From: Sedimentisphaerales bacterium
GTDB lineage: Bacteria; Planctomycetota; Phycisphaerae; Sedimentisphaerales; SG8-4
Direction of reading: 5' to 3'
DNA length: 64,000 nucleotides
Assembly (NCBI GenBank): GCA_016928975.1
Contig: JAFGJR010000179.1
Span: 11,938-75,937 of the forward strand
Below are positions 31,193 to 39,875 of this stretch, piece after piece (the first letter of the stretch is position 1; each line of letters starts with the position of its first letter). The notes below the pieces were generated by a model. That model had not been told where the DNA came from. It made no database searches and was given only the letters and a program-made list of their open reading frames with translations. Position numbers and translations under genes: made by a program.

Positions 31193-32416
31193 TCACGGCG
31201 CTGTCCTTCCGGACCATACTGGGTCGCCCGGCCGCCCGCCAGGCGCGGAATCGTTCATTGTCAACGTTCTGAAGCTCTTGAATCTATGGAACGTCAGGTA
31301 ATTGGCATCGTGCTGGCGGGGCGCGGCGTCGGCGCCCTGGCCATACGCCGTCCGAGAGGCAACGATCATGTCCTCGCCCTCGAACAGCCAGTCCGGATAT
31401 TGAAATCCGTGCCGGTCCACGTCAGGGTGGTATAGAACGATGCAGCGGATCTCCCATCGCCGCAAGTCCGCGGATCGCATCAGAGCTACCGCGTTCCGTA
31501 CGCGTCCCGGGTCCGGGTCCTCGTGCCCGGGCAGGACAGGGTTGGACAGTGTCCAATAGGCCCTGGAAACGGGATCATGGCGGATTGTGAATTTCTTGGC
31601 GCCCCCTGGGAAGTCGATGAAACCCGTGCCGGGATCGAACGTCGCCTCTTCCCCATCGTTGCTGACCGCGACAATGGCGGCTTTCTCGCCCTCCGGGCGG
31701 TAGTCCACGCGGAGGATATCTGCCACTGACCCCTGGGGCGTCACGACGGCGTTGCCCTCCAGCCAGCCCCTGAACTGGCCTTGCAGCCACCGGGGGTCGC
31801 GGCCCAGGCGGTTGCTTGCGATCCACTTGTCCGCGTCGAGCAGGTTGGCGTCGGCCGGTGCAGACATCATAAAGGCACGGAAATGGCTTCCCCAGCCGCC
31901 CGGGCCCATGACATCTTCCATACCGCGCCAGATCCGCCCCTGGTGAATCACCACAGGCACCGGGGCACAGTGATACTTCGCATCGTCCAGGAGCAGGCCG
32001 CAGTGTTTGTCTTTCGGGATCGTCCAGGTTCGCCCGCCGTCGCACGAGCGGCTGATAACGGCGGAGCCGTGGTTCCTGCTCGTGCCCATAAGGTACGCAT
32101 CCGCACCGACCACAAAGATGCTGGCCCAGTACATGCCCTTGACCGTCGCCAGAGGCTGCCATGTCGCCCCCCGGTCGGTCGAGTGGAAGACACGGGTGAC
32201 GGCCTCGCCGTGCTCCGTCGATCCAGGGCCGAATTCATCATGCTTCGCCAGGTACTGGCCGTCTGAGAGAATCGCGATCCCCGGAGAGCCTACGTAGACC
32301 CCTGACGACGACGGGATGTGGTGGATCACGACGCCGGGGACCTGCTCCGGGCCTGCCCCTGCAAGGCGTACGAGGACTGGAATGATTGAAAGCCACCTGA
32401 TGGTCCGTCGAAACAT
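31193..32416 (-). CDS. Secreted sialidase-like (BNR/Asp-box) six-bladed propeller protein
   Basis: The 407-residue protein starts at 32416 and has a signal peptide ([17 protein letters not shown]). Asp-box motifs STDRGATW and SCDGGRTW mark the propeller blades. Other planctomycete features are [19 protein letters not shown] near the start and [20 protein letters not shown] near the end. Family members include exo-sialidases but many have unknown glycosidase or binding roles; the arginine triad of true sialidases cannot be verified by eye. It is the first gene of an operon with the GH51 arabinofuranosidase. Confidence 0.8.
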   Translation of the reverse strand: MFRRTIRWLSIIPVLVRLAGAGPEQVPGVVIHHIPSSSGVYVGSPGIAILSDGQYLAKHDEFGPGSTEHGEAVTRVFHSTDRGATWQPLATVKGMYWASIFVVGADAYLMGTSRNHGSAVISRSCDGGRTWTIPKDKHCGLLLDDAKYHCAPVPVVIHQGRIWRGMEDVMGPGGWGSHFRAFMMSAPADANLLDADKWIASNRLGRDPRWLQGQFRGWLEGNAVVTPQGSVADILRVDYRPEGEKAAIVAVSNDGEEATFDPGTGFIDFPGGAKKFTIRHDPVSRAYWTLSNPVLPGHEDPDPGRVRNAVALMRSADLRRWEIRCIVLYHPDVDRHGFQYPDWLFEGEDMIVASRTAYGQGADAAPRQHDANYLTFHRFKSFRTLTMNDSAPGGRPGDPVWSGRTAP

Positions 32417-32482
32417 GGATATCCTCGGTCCTTTCCGGCCGTGTTGGGCGCTGCCAGGGGGCCGTGCCCCACGACAGGCACG

Positions 32483-32488
32483 AGTATA
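32483..32488 (-). promoter_or_regulatory. Possible -10 element for the sialidase-like/GH51 operon
   Basis: TATACT on the minus strand lies 67 bases before the start at 32416. The -35 position reads TTTTCG, a poor match, so the call rests on the -10 alone. Confidence 0.3.
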
Positions 32489-32563
32489 GTCCGGCGCCGG
32501 CCCGCCGAAAAACAGAAAAATCACGAAACTGCCGCGATCCATCTGTCATTGACAGAGGGGTTC

Positions 32564-32572
32564 TGGTATACT
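32564..32572 (+). promoter_or_regulatory. Extended -10 promoter for the Gfo-like gene
   Basis: TGGTATACT is a near-consensus extended -10. A TTGACA at 32549-32554 lies only 12 bases from the hexamer, too close to act as its -35. Confidence 0.4.
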
Positions 32573-32634
32573 CCTGTGGCTTGTGGGGCCATCCTGGCAA
32601 TAGCCCTACTTCTGAGAGAACGTGGAGACAGGAA

Positions 32635-33726
32635 ATGATTCGCACGAGTGTTCTGGTCGCTGTAGTGATTTGTCTTGTCGGCGCCCCCTTGTGGGCGGCG
32701 GAGGAAGCCAAGCTCTTCCGGATCGGCATGATTGGACTCGACACGTCGCACGTCACGGAGTTCACGAAGTTGATCAACGATCCGCAGAAGAACACCGGCT
32801 GCAAAGTCGTGGTCGGTTACCCCGGCGGCTCCGCCGACGTCGAGGCCTCCGCCAGTCGCGTCCAGGGATACACGACCGAGATGAAGGACAAATATGGCGT
32901 GGAGATCGTCGGCACCATCGAGGAGCTCTGCCGGAAAGTGGACGGCGTCATGCTGGAGAGCGTGGACGGTCGTCCGCACCTGGAGCAGGTTCGGCCGGTG
33001 CTCGCGGCGAAGAAGCCGGTCTTCATCGACAAGCCCGTCGCCGGCAGTTTGCCCCACGTGCTCGAAGTATTCCGCCTGGCCAAGGAAGCCGCCGTGCCGT
33101 GCTGGTCCAGTTCGTCCCTGCGGTACGCTCCCGCCATTCGAGGGGTGAGGAATCGCGAGGAGGTCGGTGACATTCTTGGTTGCAGCGCGTTCAGTCCGTG
33201 CAGTCTCGAGCCGCACCATCCGGATCTCTACTGGTACGGCGTCCACGGAGTGGAGATTCTCTTCGCGATCATGGGTACCGGATGCGAGTCCGTGCAGCGA
33301 GTGCAGACCGACGGCTATGAGTACGTCGTCGGCGTTTGGAAGGGCGGTCGCATCGGCACGTTCCGCGGACTGCGCGCCGGCAGACTGGACTATGGTGCGC
33401 TGGTCTTCGGGTCCAAGGGCATCGTCCGGGTCGGCAACGCCGCCGGTTACGAACCTCTGATCGATGAGGTAGTGAAGTTCTTCAAGACCGGTCAGCCGCC
33501 CGTCCCTGCGGAGGAGACGATCGAGATCTTTGCCTTCATGAGCGCCGCCGACGAATCCAAAGCCCAGAACGGCGCTCGCGTCACGCTGAGCTCCGTGCTC
33601 GAAGAAGCCCAGAAGGGAGCGCCGGCGCCGGCTGCACCTGCGGCCGAACCGGCACCCGCACCGGCGACACCTGCGCCTGCGCCAGCGACTCCGGCACCGG
33701 CCCCTGCCCCCGCACCGCCGAAATGA
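32635..33726 (+). CDS. Secreted Gfo/Idh/MocA-like oxidoreductase with Ala-Pro tail
   Basis: The 363-residue protein starts at 32635 with a Sec-type signal peptide (VVICLVGAPLWAAEE). The Rossmann motif reads FRIGMIGLDTSHVTEF, so the glycine-rich loop has lost the usual GxGxxG form, and EKP is replaced by IDKP. It belongs to a divergent Gfo/Idh group often found in planctomycetes. The last 38 residues are almost only Ala and Pro, a flexible tail that could span the wall or tether the protein. Whether NAD(P) still binds after Sec export is doubtful. Downstream lies the REP array. Confidence 0.75.
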   Translation: MIRTSVLVAVVICLVGAPLWAAEEAKLFRIGMIGLDTSHVTEFTKLINDPQKNTGCKVVVGYPGGSADVEASASRVQGYTTEMKDKYGVEIVGTIEELCRKVDGVMLESVDGRPHLEQVRPVLAAKKPVFIDKPVAGSLPHVLEVFRLAKEAAVPCWSSSSLRYAPAIRGVRNREEVGDILGCSAFSPCSLEPHHPDLYWYGVHGVEILFAIMGTGCESVQRVQTDGYEYVVGVWKGGRIGTFRGLRAGRLDYGALVFGSKGIVRVGNAAGYEPLIDEVVKFFKTGQPPVPAEETIEIFAFMSAADESKAQNGARVTLSSVLEEAQKGAPAPAAPAAEPAPAPATPAPAPATPAPAPAPAPPK

Positions 33727-33728
33727 TC

Positions 33729-33816
33729 GTAGGGTGTGCTGTGCACACCGTTTCCCTGTACGGACCATCAACCCGGGCGCACGTGGATATGGATCGGTGG
33801 GCCGAGCCCACCCTAC
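33729..33816. repeat. REP palindromes R1 and R2
   Basis: R1 at 33733-33749 is GGTGTGC-TGT-GCACACC and R2 at 33796-33812 is GGTGGGC-CGA-GCCCACC. R2 is followed by CTAC and R1 is preceded by GTAG, the shared edge of the family in opposite orientation. Confidence 0.75.
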
Positions 33817-33945
33817 ATGAGGGGTGCCGCGGGCCGGCGGTATCCCGGCACACACCACCAATTCTGGCCTTTCCTCTGGCCTTGCAACCCTGTTTCTGGT
33901 ATGATATGGGAGACTTCGGCTATGGCACAAACGGATTTGCACTGC

Positions 33946-33962
33946 GGTGGGCTGTGCCCACC
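33946..33962. repeat. REP palindrome R3
   Basis: GGTGGGC-TGT-GCCCACC, 33 bases before the transposase start. A TGGTATGAT motif at 33897-33905 just upstream resembles an extended -10. Confidence 0.7.
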
Positions 33963-33994
33963 ATTTCAATCATCATGCACGTGCGGATGTTGGT

Positions 33995-34570
33995 ATGCCG
34001 AACTATCGACGGATATTCTATCCCGGCGGCATGTTCTTCTTCACGGTCGTGACCGAGCGGAGACGCCCTTTCCTGCTGGAGCCCTCCGCGCGGCGGTGCC
34101 TCCGGGCCGCCATCCGCCAGGTCCAGGCCCGCTACCCATTCGAGGTGACGGCTATCGTCCTGCTGCCGAATCACCTCCACTGTATCTGGAAGCTCCCCGA
34201 GGACGATAGCGACTTCTCCATCCGCTGGGCCTGCATCAAGATGATGTTCTCCAAGCAGTGGCTGGCCGATGGTGGCAATGAGGTGGTCGTTTCCCAGGCC
34301 CGCCACAGCCATCGCGAGCGAGGCGTCTGGCAGAAGCGTTTCTGGGAGCATACGATCCGTGACGAGAACGACCTGATCCACCACGTCAACTACATTCATT
34401 ACAACGCGGTCAAGCACGGCCTGGCGCGCTGTCCGCACGCCTGGCCGCATTCGAGTTTCCATCGATGGGTAAAGGAGGGCTACTACCATGCCAATTGGCT
34501 CTGCGATTGTGGGAGCCGCCGGGGAATCGTCCCGCCGGATTGTTTCCCCGCCACCGTCTGCGGCGAATGA
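33995..34570 (+). CDS. REP-associated tyrosine transposase (RAYT, Y1/HUH family)
   Basis: The 191-residue protein starts at 33995 (MPNYRRIFYPGGMFFFT, the usual RAYT opening). The HUH metal site is in LLPNHLHCIW, and the catalytic tyrosine is the Y of HHVNYIHYNAVKHG. RWACIKMMFS and WQKRFWEHTIRDENDL are further family landmarks. Proteins of this type nick single-stranded DNA at REP hairpins and are domesticated relatives of IS200/IS605 transposases. REP palindromes flank it on both sides, in keeping with a working RAYT/REP pair. An in-frame ATG at 33947 sits inside palindrome R3 and is not favoured. Confidence 0.92.
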   Translation: MPNYRRIFYPGGMFFFTVVTERRRPFLLEPSARRCLRAAIRQVQARYPFEVTAIVLLPNHLHCIWKLPEDDSDFSIRWACIKMMFSKQWLADGGNEVVVSQARHSHRERGVWQKRFWEHTIRDENDLIHHVNYIHYNAVKHGLARCPHAWPHSSFHRWVKEGYYHANWLCDCGSRRGIVPPDCFPATVCGE

Positions 34571-34616
34571 CCTCGCCGCGCCATCGGTCGCCTCCACCGC
34601 CCCTGCGTTTGGTATC

Positions 34617-34745
34617 GGTGTGCCGAGCACACCCTACGTGGTCTCAACCAACGCCGGACGCACACGTAGGGTGGGCTCTGCCCACCGCGAATCCACATGG
34701 TCGCAACCGCCGTCAAACCCATGCGTACGGTGGGCTTTGCCCACC
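34617..34745. repeat. REP palindromes R4, R5 and R6
   Basis: R4 (34617-34633) is GGTGTGC-CGA-GCACACC followed by CTACGTGG. R5 (34670-34686) is GGTGGGC-TCT-GCCCACC preceded by CGTAG, so it is inverted relative to R4. R6 (34729-34745) is GGTGGGC-TTT-GCCCACC. The 34571-34799 gap holds nothing else except an AAGGAG before 34800. Confidence 0.75.
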
Positions 34746-34799
34746 ATCCACCATCCATCGGCCAACGCCGCCGGATGCAACGATCACAAGGAGTAGAAT

Positions 34800-36701
34800 A
34801 TGTCACGCCAATGCGTAGCAGAAAACCGAGCCTCCCCTATTCACGTTATAATCTCCCTCTTTTGTATCGGTGTGCAGAGCACACCCTACCTGGCTATTAA
34901 GGATTCTATTGGAATAAATGCTAAATTGGGATTAGTTGGTTTGGTTTTAGTTTCCCCATCATTAATAGCAGGAAAAGCTAGTGCAAGAGATATTGAAGGA
35001 TATGTTGCTATAACCTATATGATAGATGGAATTGGCGGACATCATAGCGGATTAGATTTCATCGAAGGGGCTACAGATGGACTTGATATTTTTGATCATT
35101 TATATGATGAAGTTCCTTCTCCGGATAATGCTCATGTTAAGGGTGTTGGAAGCATTGAAGGAAGAGAGGCAAGATCTATTGCTCTTCCTCCTATTACTGA
35201 TGTTGTTGGAGATTCTGCTTCTGAAGGCTTCAATGGAAGCATTGTTGTAAATGAGGGCAAATCTGTTAGTTTGGAAGATGCTGAAAGTTATCTGACGTGG
35301 TCTATCAGTGGATTAGAGGGATGTGATGTTTATATTAATGGGGTAAATGCCCGTGAAAACAGCAGATTAGACTTTAGTAATATATCTGGCACTTTTGGCC
35401 AGGGAGAGCATTCAACTGCAAACTGGAATGTTTATGTTACTTATGTTGGAAGTGGAACACCTGACCCTAATGACCCAAATGACCCTAATGAGCCTGTTGA
35501 TCTGGACAGCTTTCCGGATGTGTTGAGGATCATAAACTGCAGTTGGCAGACCCAATATGCAGGGTCCCCAGAACATGTGGGACTCTCGTGGGAATTGTGG
35601 TACAGGGTGGGAGCTTCAGAAGGGATCGATCCTTACGATGTCACGTTTGAATATCCGAACAAAATGATACTGGCGGTCATCTCCGTCGTTGAGGATGTCA
35701 AACTTCAGAGGGATGCCCGACCGAAGGGCCATCAAGGGGCCATCTTGCTGGACCTTAGTTGGGTGTACGGTCCTGAGTACCCTGCGGGGCATAGAACCAT
35801 CCAACCCAATACGTCCAACTACCTGAAGGTGAGTATGCCCTCCGTGGGCAAGTTCGGCGGGGGAAAAAGCCTGGTCACCCTCCAGCAGGTATCAAGCGAC
35901 CCAAACGTCACTTATCCGCCGTGGGATTTGAGGCGGGTCATTGAGGCCGGCGCCGTCGACAAGGTCAACAACTCCACCAACTTCGGCCAGAAAGTGGGCA
36001 TCGTGTCTCTGGCGGATATGGTCCAGAAGAGGGTAGTCTTGGAGGAGGCGTATGCACTCTTCGAGCTTCGCACGGACAAGGTATCTATCGCCGATTACAA
36101 TGGCGACAAGTTCGTCGATGCAAACGACTACGATTTCTGGGTGAAGGATTACGGCAAGACAGGCCCGTCTGCCTCCGATATCGCCAGTAAGAAGGACGAT
36201 AAGATCATCCTGGGCATCCCGGACGGCAGGGTCGATCAGAACGACCTGCTGGCCTTCGAGCAGGAGAAGGCAAGGTGCTCCAGTGCGGTAGCATCTTCAG
36301 TCGAAGGCTTTGAACGACCCCTGGCAAGCGACTGGTCCGTGTCAGGAGATGCCCCCTGGCAGATCGCCTCTGCCGTAGCCCATGCGGGAAGCCAATGCAT
36401 CCAAGCAGGGCTGGTCGGCGATAACCAGGCAAGCGAGCTTCGCTTGACTCGCGACTGCCAAAAGGGGACCATTCGTTTCTGGCGAAGGACCTCTTGCGAG
36501 CAGAACCGGGATTGGTATCGCTTCTTCATCAATGGGGTGCAACAGGAACAGGTCTCTGGCGAGACCGACTGGCAGCAGGTCTCCTTCCCGATCACGTGGG
36601 CTGGGAAGAAGTACTTCTTATGGTCTTACCAGAAGGATGAGTCGTTTTCCGCCGGCGCGGATACCGTCTGGATTGACGACGTGGAGATCATCTCCCCATA
36701 A
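34800..36701 (+). CDS. Chimeric secreted protein: AT-rich N-terminal part, DPN linker, dockerin-like and C-terminal binding domains
   Basis: The 633-residue frame starts at 34800 after AAGGAG. Residues 24-30 (GVQSTPY) are encoded by REP palindrome R7; only then comes a signal-like stretch (LGLVGLVLVSPSLIAG). Up to the DPNDPNDPN linker (about residue 222) the DNA is AT-rich, at 35-42% GC in two lines I counted. After 35500 it returns to about 57%. The middle domain is unrecognised. IADYNGDKFVDANDYDFW and IPDGRVDQNDLLAF form a dockerin-like EF-hand pair, and GFERPLASDWSVSGDAPW to WIDDVEI forms a jelly-roll-like domain. Function unknown. The gene looks like a recent join of two sources inside a REP array. 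Confidence 0.7.
   Translation: MSRQCVAENRASPIHVIISLFCIGVQSTPYLAIKDSIGINAKLGLVGLVLVSPSLIAGKASARDIEGYVAITYMIDGIGGHHSGLDFIEGATDGLDIFDHLYDEVPSPDNAHVKGVGSIEGREARSIALPPITDVVGDSASEGFNGSIVVNEGKSVSLEDAESYLTWSISGLEGCDVYINGVNARENSRLDFSNISGTFGQGEHSTANWNVYVTYVGSGTPDPNDPNDPNEPVDLDSFPDVLRIINCSWQTQYAGSPEHVGLSWELWYRVGASEGIDPYDVTFEYPNKMILAVISVVEDVKLQRDARPKGHQGAILLDLSWVYGPEYPAGHRTIQPNTSNYLKVSMPSVGKFGGGKSLVTLQQVSSDPNVTYPPWDLRRVIEAGAVDKVNNSTNFGQKVGIVSLADMVQKRVVLEEAYALFELRTDKVSIADYNGDKFVDANDYDFWVKDYGKTGPSASDIASKKDDKIILGIPDGRVDQNDLLAFEQEKARCSSAVASSVEGFERPLASDWSVSGDAPWQIASAVAHAGSQCIQAGLVGDNQASELRLTRDCQKGTIRFWRRTSCEQNRDWYRFFINGVQQEQVSGETDWQQVSFPITWAGKKYFLWSYQKDESFSAGADTVWIDDVEIISP
34869..34890. repeat. REP palindrome R7, inside a coding sequence
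   Basis: GGTGTGC-AGA-GCACACC followed by CTACCTGG. It lies within codons 24-30 of the chimeric gene starting at 34800. Confidence 0.75.
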
Positions 36702-36732
36702 CCGGATCGCCGATCCATCCGGATTCTGTACC

Positions 36733-36755
36733 GGTGTGCAGAGCACACCCTACGT
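36733..36755. repeat. REP palindrome R8
   Basis: GGTGTGC-AGA-GCACACC followed by CTACGTGG, 31 bases after the stop of the chimeric gene. Same loop as R7. Confidence 0.75.
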
Positions 36756-36827
36756 GGGGTGCGCGGGTTCCGAAATAGAAGACCTGTAGAAGGCATGAAC
36801 GTCGCTCTCGCGTCAACATTCTATGTT

Positions 36828-36850
36828 GGTGTGCGGAGCACACCCTACAC
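36828..36850. repeat. REP palindrome R9
   Basis: GGTGTGC-GGA-GCACACC followed by CTACACGGG, at the downstream edge of the array and 20 bases from the end of the next gene. Confidence 0.75.
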
Positions 36851-36869
36851 GGGCTTCGAGTTCTCGCTT

Positions 36870-38198
36870 TCAGACCTCTTCGGGGACGACCCAGGGGGGG
36901 CGGTAGGTTCGCTTGAGGTATTGGTTGGCTTCGGGGGCGTCGGGGAAGGTTTCGGTCTTGGGGTCGAAGGTTAGCTTTCGGTTGCCGGTGCGATAGGAGA
37001 TGTTGGCCATGTGACACAGCAGGGCGGAGTAGTGGCCCTGCTCGACGTCGGCGTTGGGCATTTCGCGTGTGCGGACGCACTGGAGGAAGTTGTCCTGGTG
37101 CCACTTGTCGCCCTGTCGGCCGTAGCGGAAATCGACGACCTTGTGGTCGGCATCGTAGATTTGCCATCCGCCGCCGTGACGGCCTAAGTACATGAAGCCC
37201 TTCGTCCCCAGGACCTCGATCCGCGTGGCGCAGAACGGCCAGTCGGGGAACAAATCGCTATCTCGGATGTTCATCGCGATCTTCTTCATGTACGGTGTCC
37301 AGAGCGCGGACTCGAACAGCAGGGTGAAGTCGCCGTAATCGAAGAGCGCCAGTTGTGTGTCGGGAACCTCGCGGCCGTCCCGCAGGGCTCGGACCCCGCC
37401 GCTGTGGGCAACCGTATCCGGGTAGGGCTTGTCGCCGAAGAGGGTGCGTGCCAGGTCCAGTTGGTGAATGGCGTCGCCGGGGATCGGGCCGCAGCTATAT
37501 TCCCACTGATTCAGCCACGCTCGGCTCGGGTTGTACGGCAGCTTCGGGGCCGGGCCGCACCATAGGTCGTAGTCGAATCCCTGCGGGACCGGCTGCACGG
37601 ACCCATCCCTCATCGCCGAGTGCTGCATCACGTTGAAGACGCGGATCAGGTGCACGTCGCCGAGCTTGCCGCTGCGGATCCGCTCGGCCGCTTCCTTCGC
37701 ATACGGCGCACTTCGCGTCTGCATTCCGACCTGGACGACCCGCTTGTACTTGCGTGCCGCCTCGATCATCTTCCTGCCTTCCCACACGTTGTGGGCCATG
37801 GGCTTTTCCACGTAGACGTCCTTGCCCGCCTGGCAGGCGAGGATGGTCCCGAGCGCGTGCCAGTGGTCGGGCGTCGCGTTGATCAGGGCGTCCACGTTCT
37901 TGTCGTCGAGAATCCGGCGGAAGTCCTGCACCGTCTGCGGCTGCTTGCCCTGCGCCTGGGTGACGGCTTTGCTCGCCGGAGGGAGCCTCCTGCTGTCCGG
38001 GTCGCTGAGATAGGCGATCTCCACGTCGTCGCGTGCGGCAAACATCTTTGCCAATTGTGTTCCCCGGCCGCCGAGTCCCATGACGCCGATGACGACCTTG
38101 TCGCTGGCGGCACGGCTGGGCCGCTGCGGCAGCGCTGCCGCCATCGTTGCTGCTGTGAGTGAGCCTCTCAAAAAGTCCCTGCGATTCACCGGTCCCAT
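36870..38198 (-). CDS. Twin-arginine Gfo/Idh/MocA-family oxidoreductase
   Basis: The 442-residue protein starts at 38198 after GGAG. The leader NRRDFLRGS is a twin-arginine signal. GVMGLGGRGTQLAKMF is the nucleotide-binding loop, ATPDHWHA and DVYVEKPMAHN the family core motifs, and GFDYDLWCGPAPKLPYNPSR with GDAIHQLDLAR are typical of the large planctomycete subfamily. These periplasmic enzymes probably oxidise or reduce sugars. It is oriented away from the beta-helix gene and shows no operon partner in the window. Confidence 0.9.
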   Translation of the reverse strand: MGPVNRRDFLRGSLTAATMAAALPQRPSRAASDKVVIGVMGLGGRGTQLAKMFAARDDVEIAYLSDPDSRRLPPASKAVTQAQGKQPQTVQDFRRILDDKNVDALINATPDHWHALGTILACQAGKDVYVEKPMAHNVWEGRKMIEAARKYKRVVQVGMQTRSAPYAKEAAERIRSGKLGDVHLIRVFNVMQHSAMRDGSVQPVPQGFDYDLWCGPAPKLPYNPSRAWLNQWEYSCGPIPGDAIHQLDLARTLFGDKPYPDTVAHSGGVRALRDGREVPDTQLALFDYGDFTLLFESALWTPYMKKIAMNIRDSDLFPDWPFCATRIEVLGTKGFMYLGRHGGGWQIYDADHKVVDFRYGRQGDKWHQDNFLQCVRTREMPNADVEQGHYSALLCHMANISYRTGNRKLTFDPKTETFPDAPEANQYLKRTYRPPWVVPEEV

Positions 38199-38288
38199 TG
38201 TGTTCTCCTTAGAGCCTCGGACAAACGGAACGTCTCGATGTCATTGCGCGGAGTGCCGCGACGAAGCAACCTCTCATGCCGGAAGGCG

Positions 38289-38310
38289 GAGACGCAAAAT
38301 CTTGCGTCTC
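38289..38310. repeat. Palindrome GAGACGCAA-AATC-TTGCGTCTC
   Basis: A 9-bp stem with a four-base loop. A second copy with the loop inverted is at 63400-63421, nested in another repeat. The remaining 38199-38366 gap holds no gene. Confidence 0.65.
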
Positions 38311-38366
38311 TACAACGTCGCGTCGCTGCGCTCGGCATGACGCGGAAGCAATCTAGCCGACGTTCT

Positions 38367-39710
38367 TCATTTTGGCGGAGGCTCCTGGCCTTTCGACGGG
38401 CGCTTGTCTTCGATCTGCACTTTCGTCTGGATCGTGTTGTCCTGGAGATTCACCTTGCCCACTCGTTCCTCAATGAGAATTCCCACGTCCGCGCTGTCGC
38501 CGCCTTGTTGGGTGTCTCGGAGGGTGTTCCTGGCGAAGACCAGGTCGTTCACCTCGCCGCGGATTCGAATCTCGGCGCCGCCGTTGTTCTCAATGGTGTT
38601 CTCCTCGATACGGTTGCGATGCGGCGCCATGCCGAGCGACTCGTTGCGGAAGAACACGCCGTGCTGCTTGTTCAGCCGCACGAGATTGTGGCGGAGCACA
38701 TTGTCGGAGTCCTTGTGGCCGATCGAGATGCCAAACCGGCCGTTTGCCTCCAGGACGTTGTCCTCAAAGAGGCCGTGTCGGACGCGCCAGCAGAGAAACA
38801 GGCCATCGGTCCCATTACGGCCGGCTACACAGTGGCGGACCGTCGGCCTTTGCGAGCCGCTGCCCGGATGAATGCCCAGCGCGGCGTTGTCTTCACTGAC
38901 GCAATCGACGACGGTGACATCGTTGGATTGCTGGAAGCTGATGCCGTCGCCGTTGTAGTTCCGCACGGTGCAGCCGCTGATGACGGTCCCGAACGCGCGG
39001 TAGAGGAAGATTCCCGCTCCCCGGCAGCCGTTGAGGGGGACATTGGCCTCCTTGTTGCCCTCGATGACCAGATTCTCGATTCGCACATCCTCCGTGTCGT
39101 AGGCGCTGACGATCGGGAAGACGGTGGCCGCCTTGGCGCCGCCGTCCACCATGCAGTCGGCCATCAACGGCTTGTTGATCGAGAAGGTGTTTCCGCTCTG
39201 CCCGGTGATGCGAGCGACGGTCGTGTGAAAGCCGCCGGCGTTCTTGTCCCAGATCGCGACGCCGCAGCCTGCGGCGAATCCATTGGGGTCCTGGACGGTG
39301 ATCTGCTCCTCTCCGAAATCGCCGTCGATGGCCAGCGCGGAGACGGCTCCAGCGGCTTTTCGCAGGACGGTCTTGCCTTTCGCGCCACGTACCGTCACGT
39401 TCGACTTCAGGTGCAGCGAATCCCGCATCAGGTACTCGCCCTCGCCGATCTCGACGGTGCCGCCTCCGAGTGCCGCTACGTAATCGACCCCGGCCTGCAA
39501 GACTCGATTGTCGCTTCCAATCAGGTCCGCATTTGCATGGCCTACCGTGACACGAGGGAGCTGAGTCATCGCCGAGTGCATTGCTGTGGGCAACTGCTTC
39601 TCCTGCGGCTTGGGCGAGAAGTCGCGGACCTCGTCTCCTGTGACCGCCGATTGGCAGACGCCGACACACAAGATCATCGACGCGAGTGAGCTAAGGGGGT
39701 TGCCTACCAT
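38367..39710 (-). CDS. Secreted right-handed parallel beta-helix protein
   Basis: The 447-residue protein starts at 39710, where AAGGAGG is six bases upstream; an ATG at 39731 lies before that site. A signal peptide (LSSLASMILCVGVC) is followed by a GG-rich entry (ALGGGTVEIGEGEYLM) and about ten parallel beta-helix coils with the pattern of small hydrophobics and Asn ladders (VIEGNKEANVPLNGC, VRNYNGDGISFQQSNDVTVV, FEDNVLEANGRFGISI). The fold is shared by polysaccharide lyases, GH28-type enzymes and epimerases. Catalytic residues cannot be assigned. The tail is charged and Pro-rich. Confidence 0.85.
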   Translation of the reverse strand: MVGNPLSSLASMILCVGVCQSAVTGDEVRDFSPKPQEKQLPTAMHSAMTQLPRVTVGHANADLIGSDNRVLQAGVDYVAALGGGTVEIGEGEYLMRDSLHLKSNVTVRGAKGKTVLRKAAGAVSALAIDGDFGEEQITVQDPNGFAAGCGVAIWDKNAGGFHTTVARITGQSGNTFSINKPLMADCMVDGGAKAATVFPIVSAYDTEDVRIENLVIEGNKEANVPLNGCRGAGIFLYRAFGTVISGCTVRNYNGDGISFQQSNDVTVVDCVSEDNAALGIHPGSGSQRPTVRHCVAGRNGTDGLFLCWRVRHGLFEDNVLEANGRFGISIGHKDSDNVLRHNLVRLNKQHGVFFRNESLGMAPHRNRIEENTIENNGGAEIRIRGEVNDLVFARNTLRDTQQGGDSADVGILIEERVGKVNLQDNTIQTKVQIEDKRPSKGQEPPPK

Positions 39711-39763
39711 CGCTGGCCTCCTTAAGGGCATCTTCCATCGACTCGTTACGCCGGACGAACGCG

Positions 39764-39792
39764 ATTATCGAGCGACAGACCATGTTTGTCAA
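39764..39792 (-). promoter_or_regulatory. Sigma70-type promoter for the beta-helix gene
   Basis: On the minus strand TTGACA (39792-39787) and GATAAT (39769-39764) are 17 bases apart. The transcript would begin near 39757, with a 47-base leader that includes AAGGAGG. Confidence 0.6.
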
Positions 39793-39806
39793 CGTCGGGC
39801 AGACGC

Positions 39807-39835
39807 TTGACAACTGCAATCTGGCGGAGTACACG
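39807..39835 (+). promoter_or_regulatory. Sigma70-type promoter for the epimerase/DapA-family operon
   Basis: TTGACA (39807-39812) and TACACG (39830-39835) are 17 bases apart, 41 bases before the start at 39876. Its -35 lies 14 bases from the -35 of the divergent beta-helix promoter, so the two form a back-to-back pair. Confidence 0.5.
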
Positions 39836-39875
39836 AGGTCACGGGGAGTCACTGTGTTTCGGAGATCGCTCGTTT

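Noticed and set aside
33727..36850. CRISPR array
   Set aside because: The repeats are palindromic, irregularly spaced, in both orientations and surround a RAYT gene. No regular spacers and no cas genes are present.
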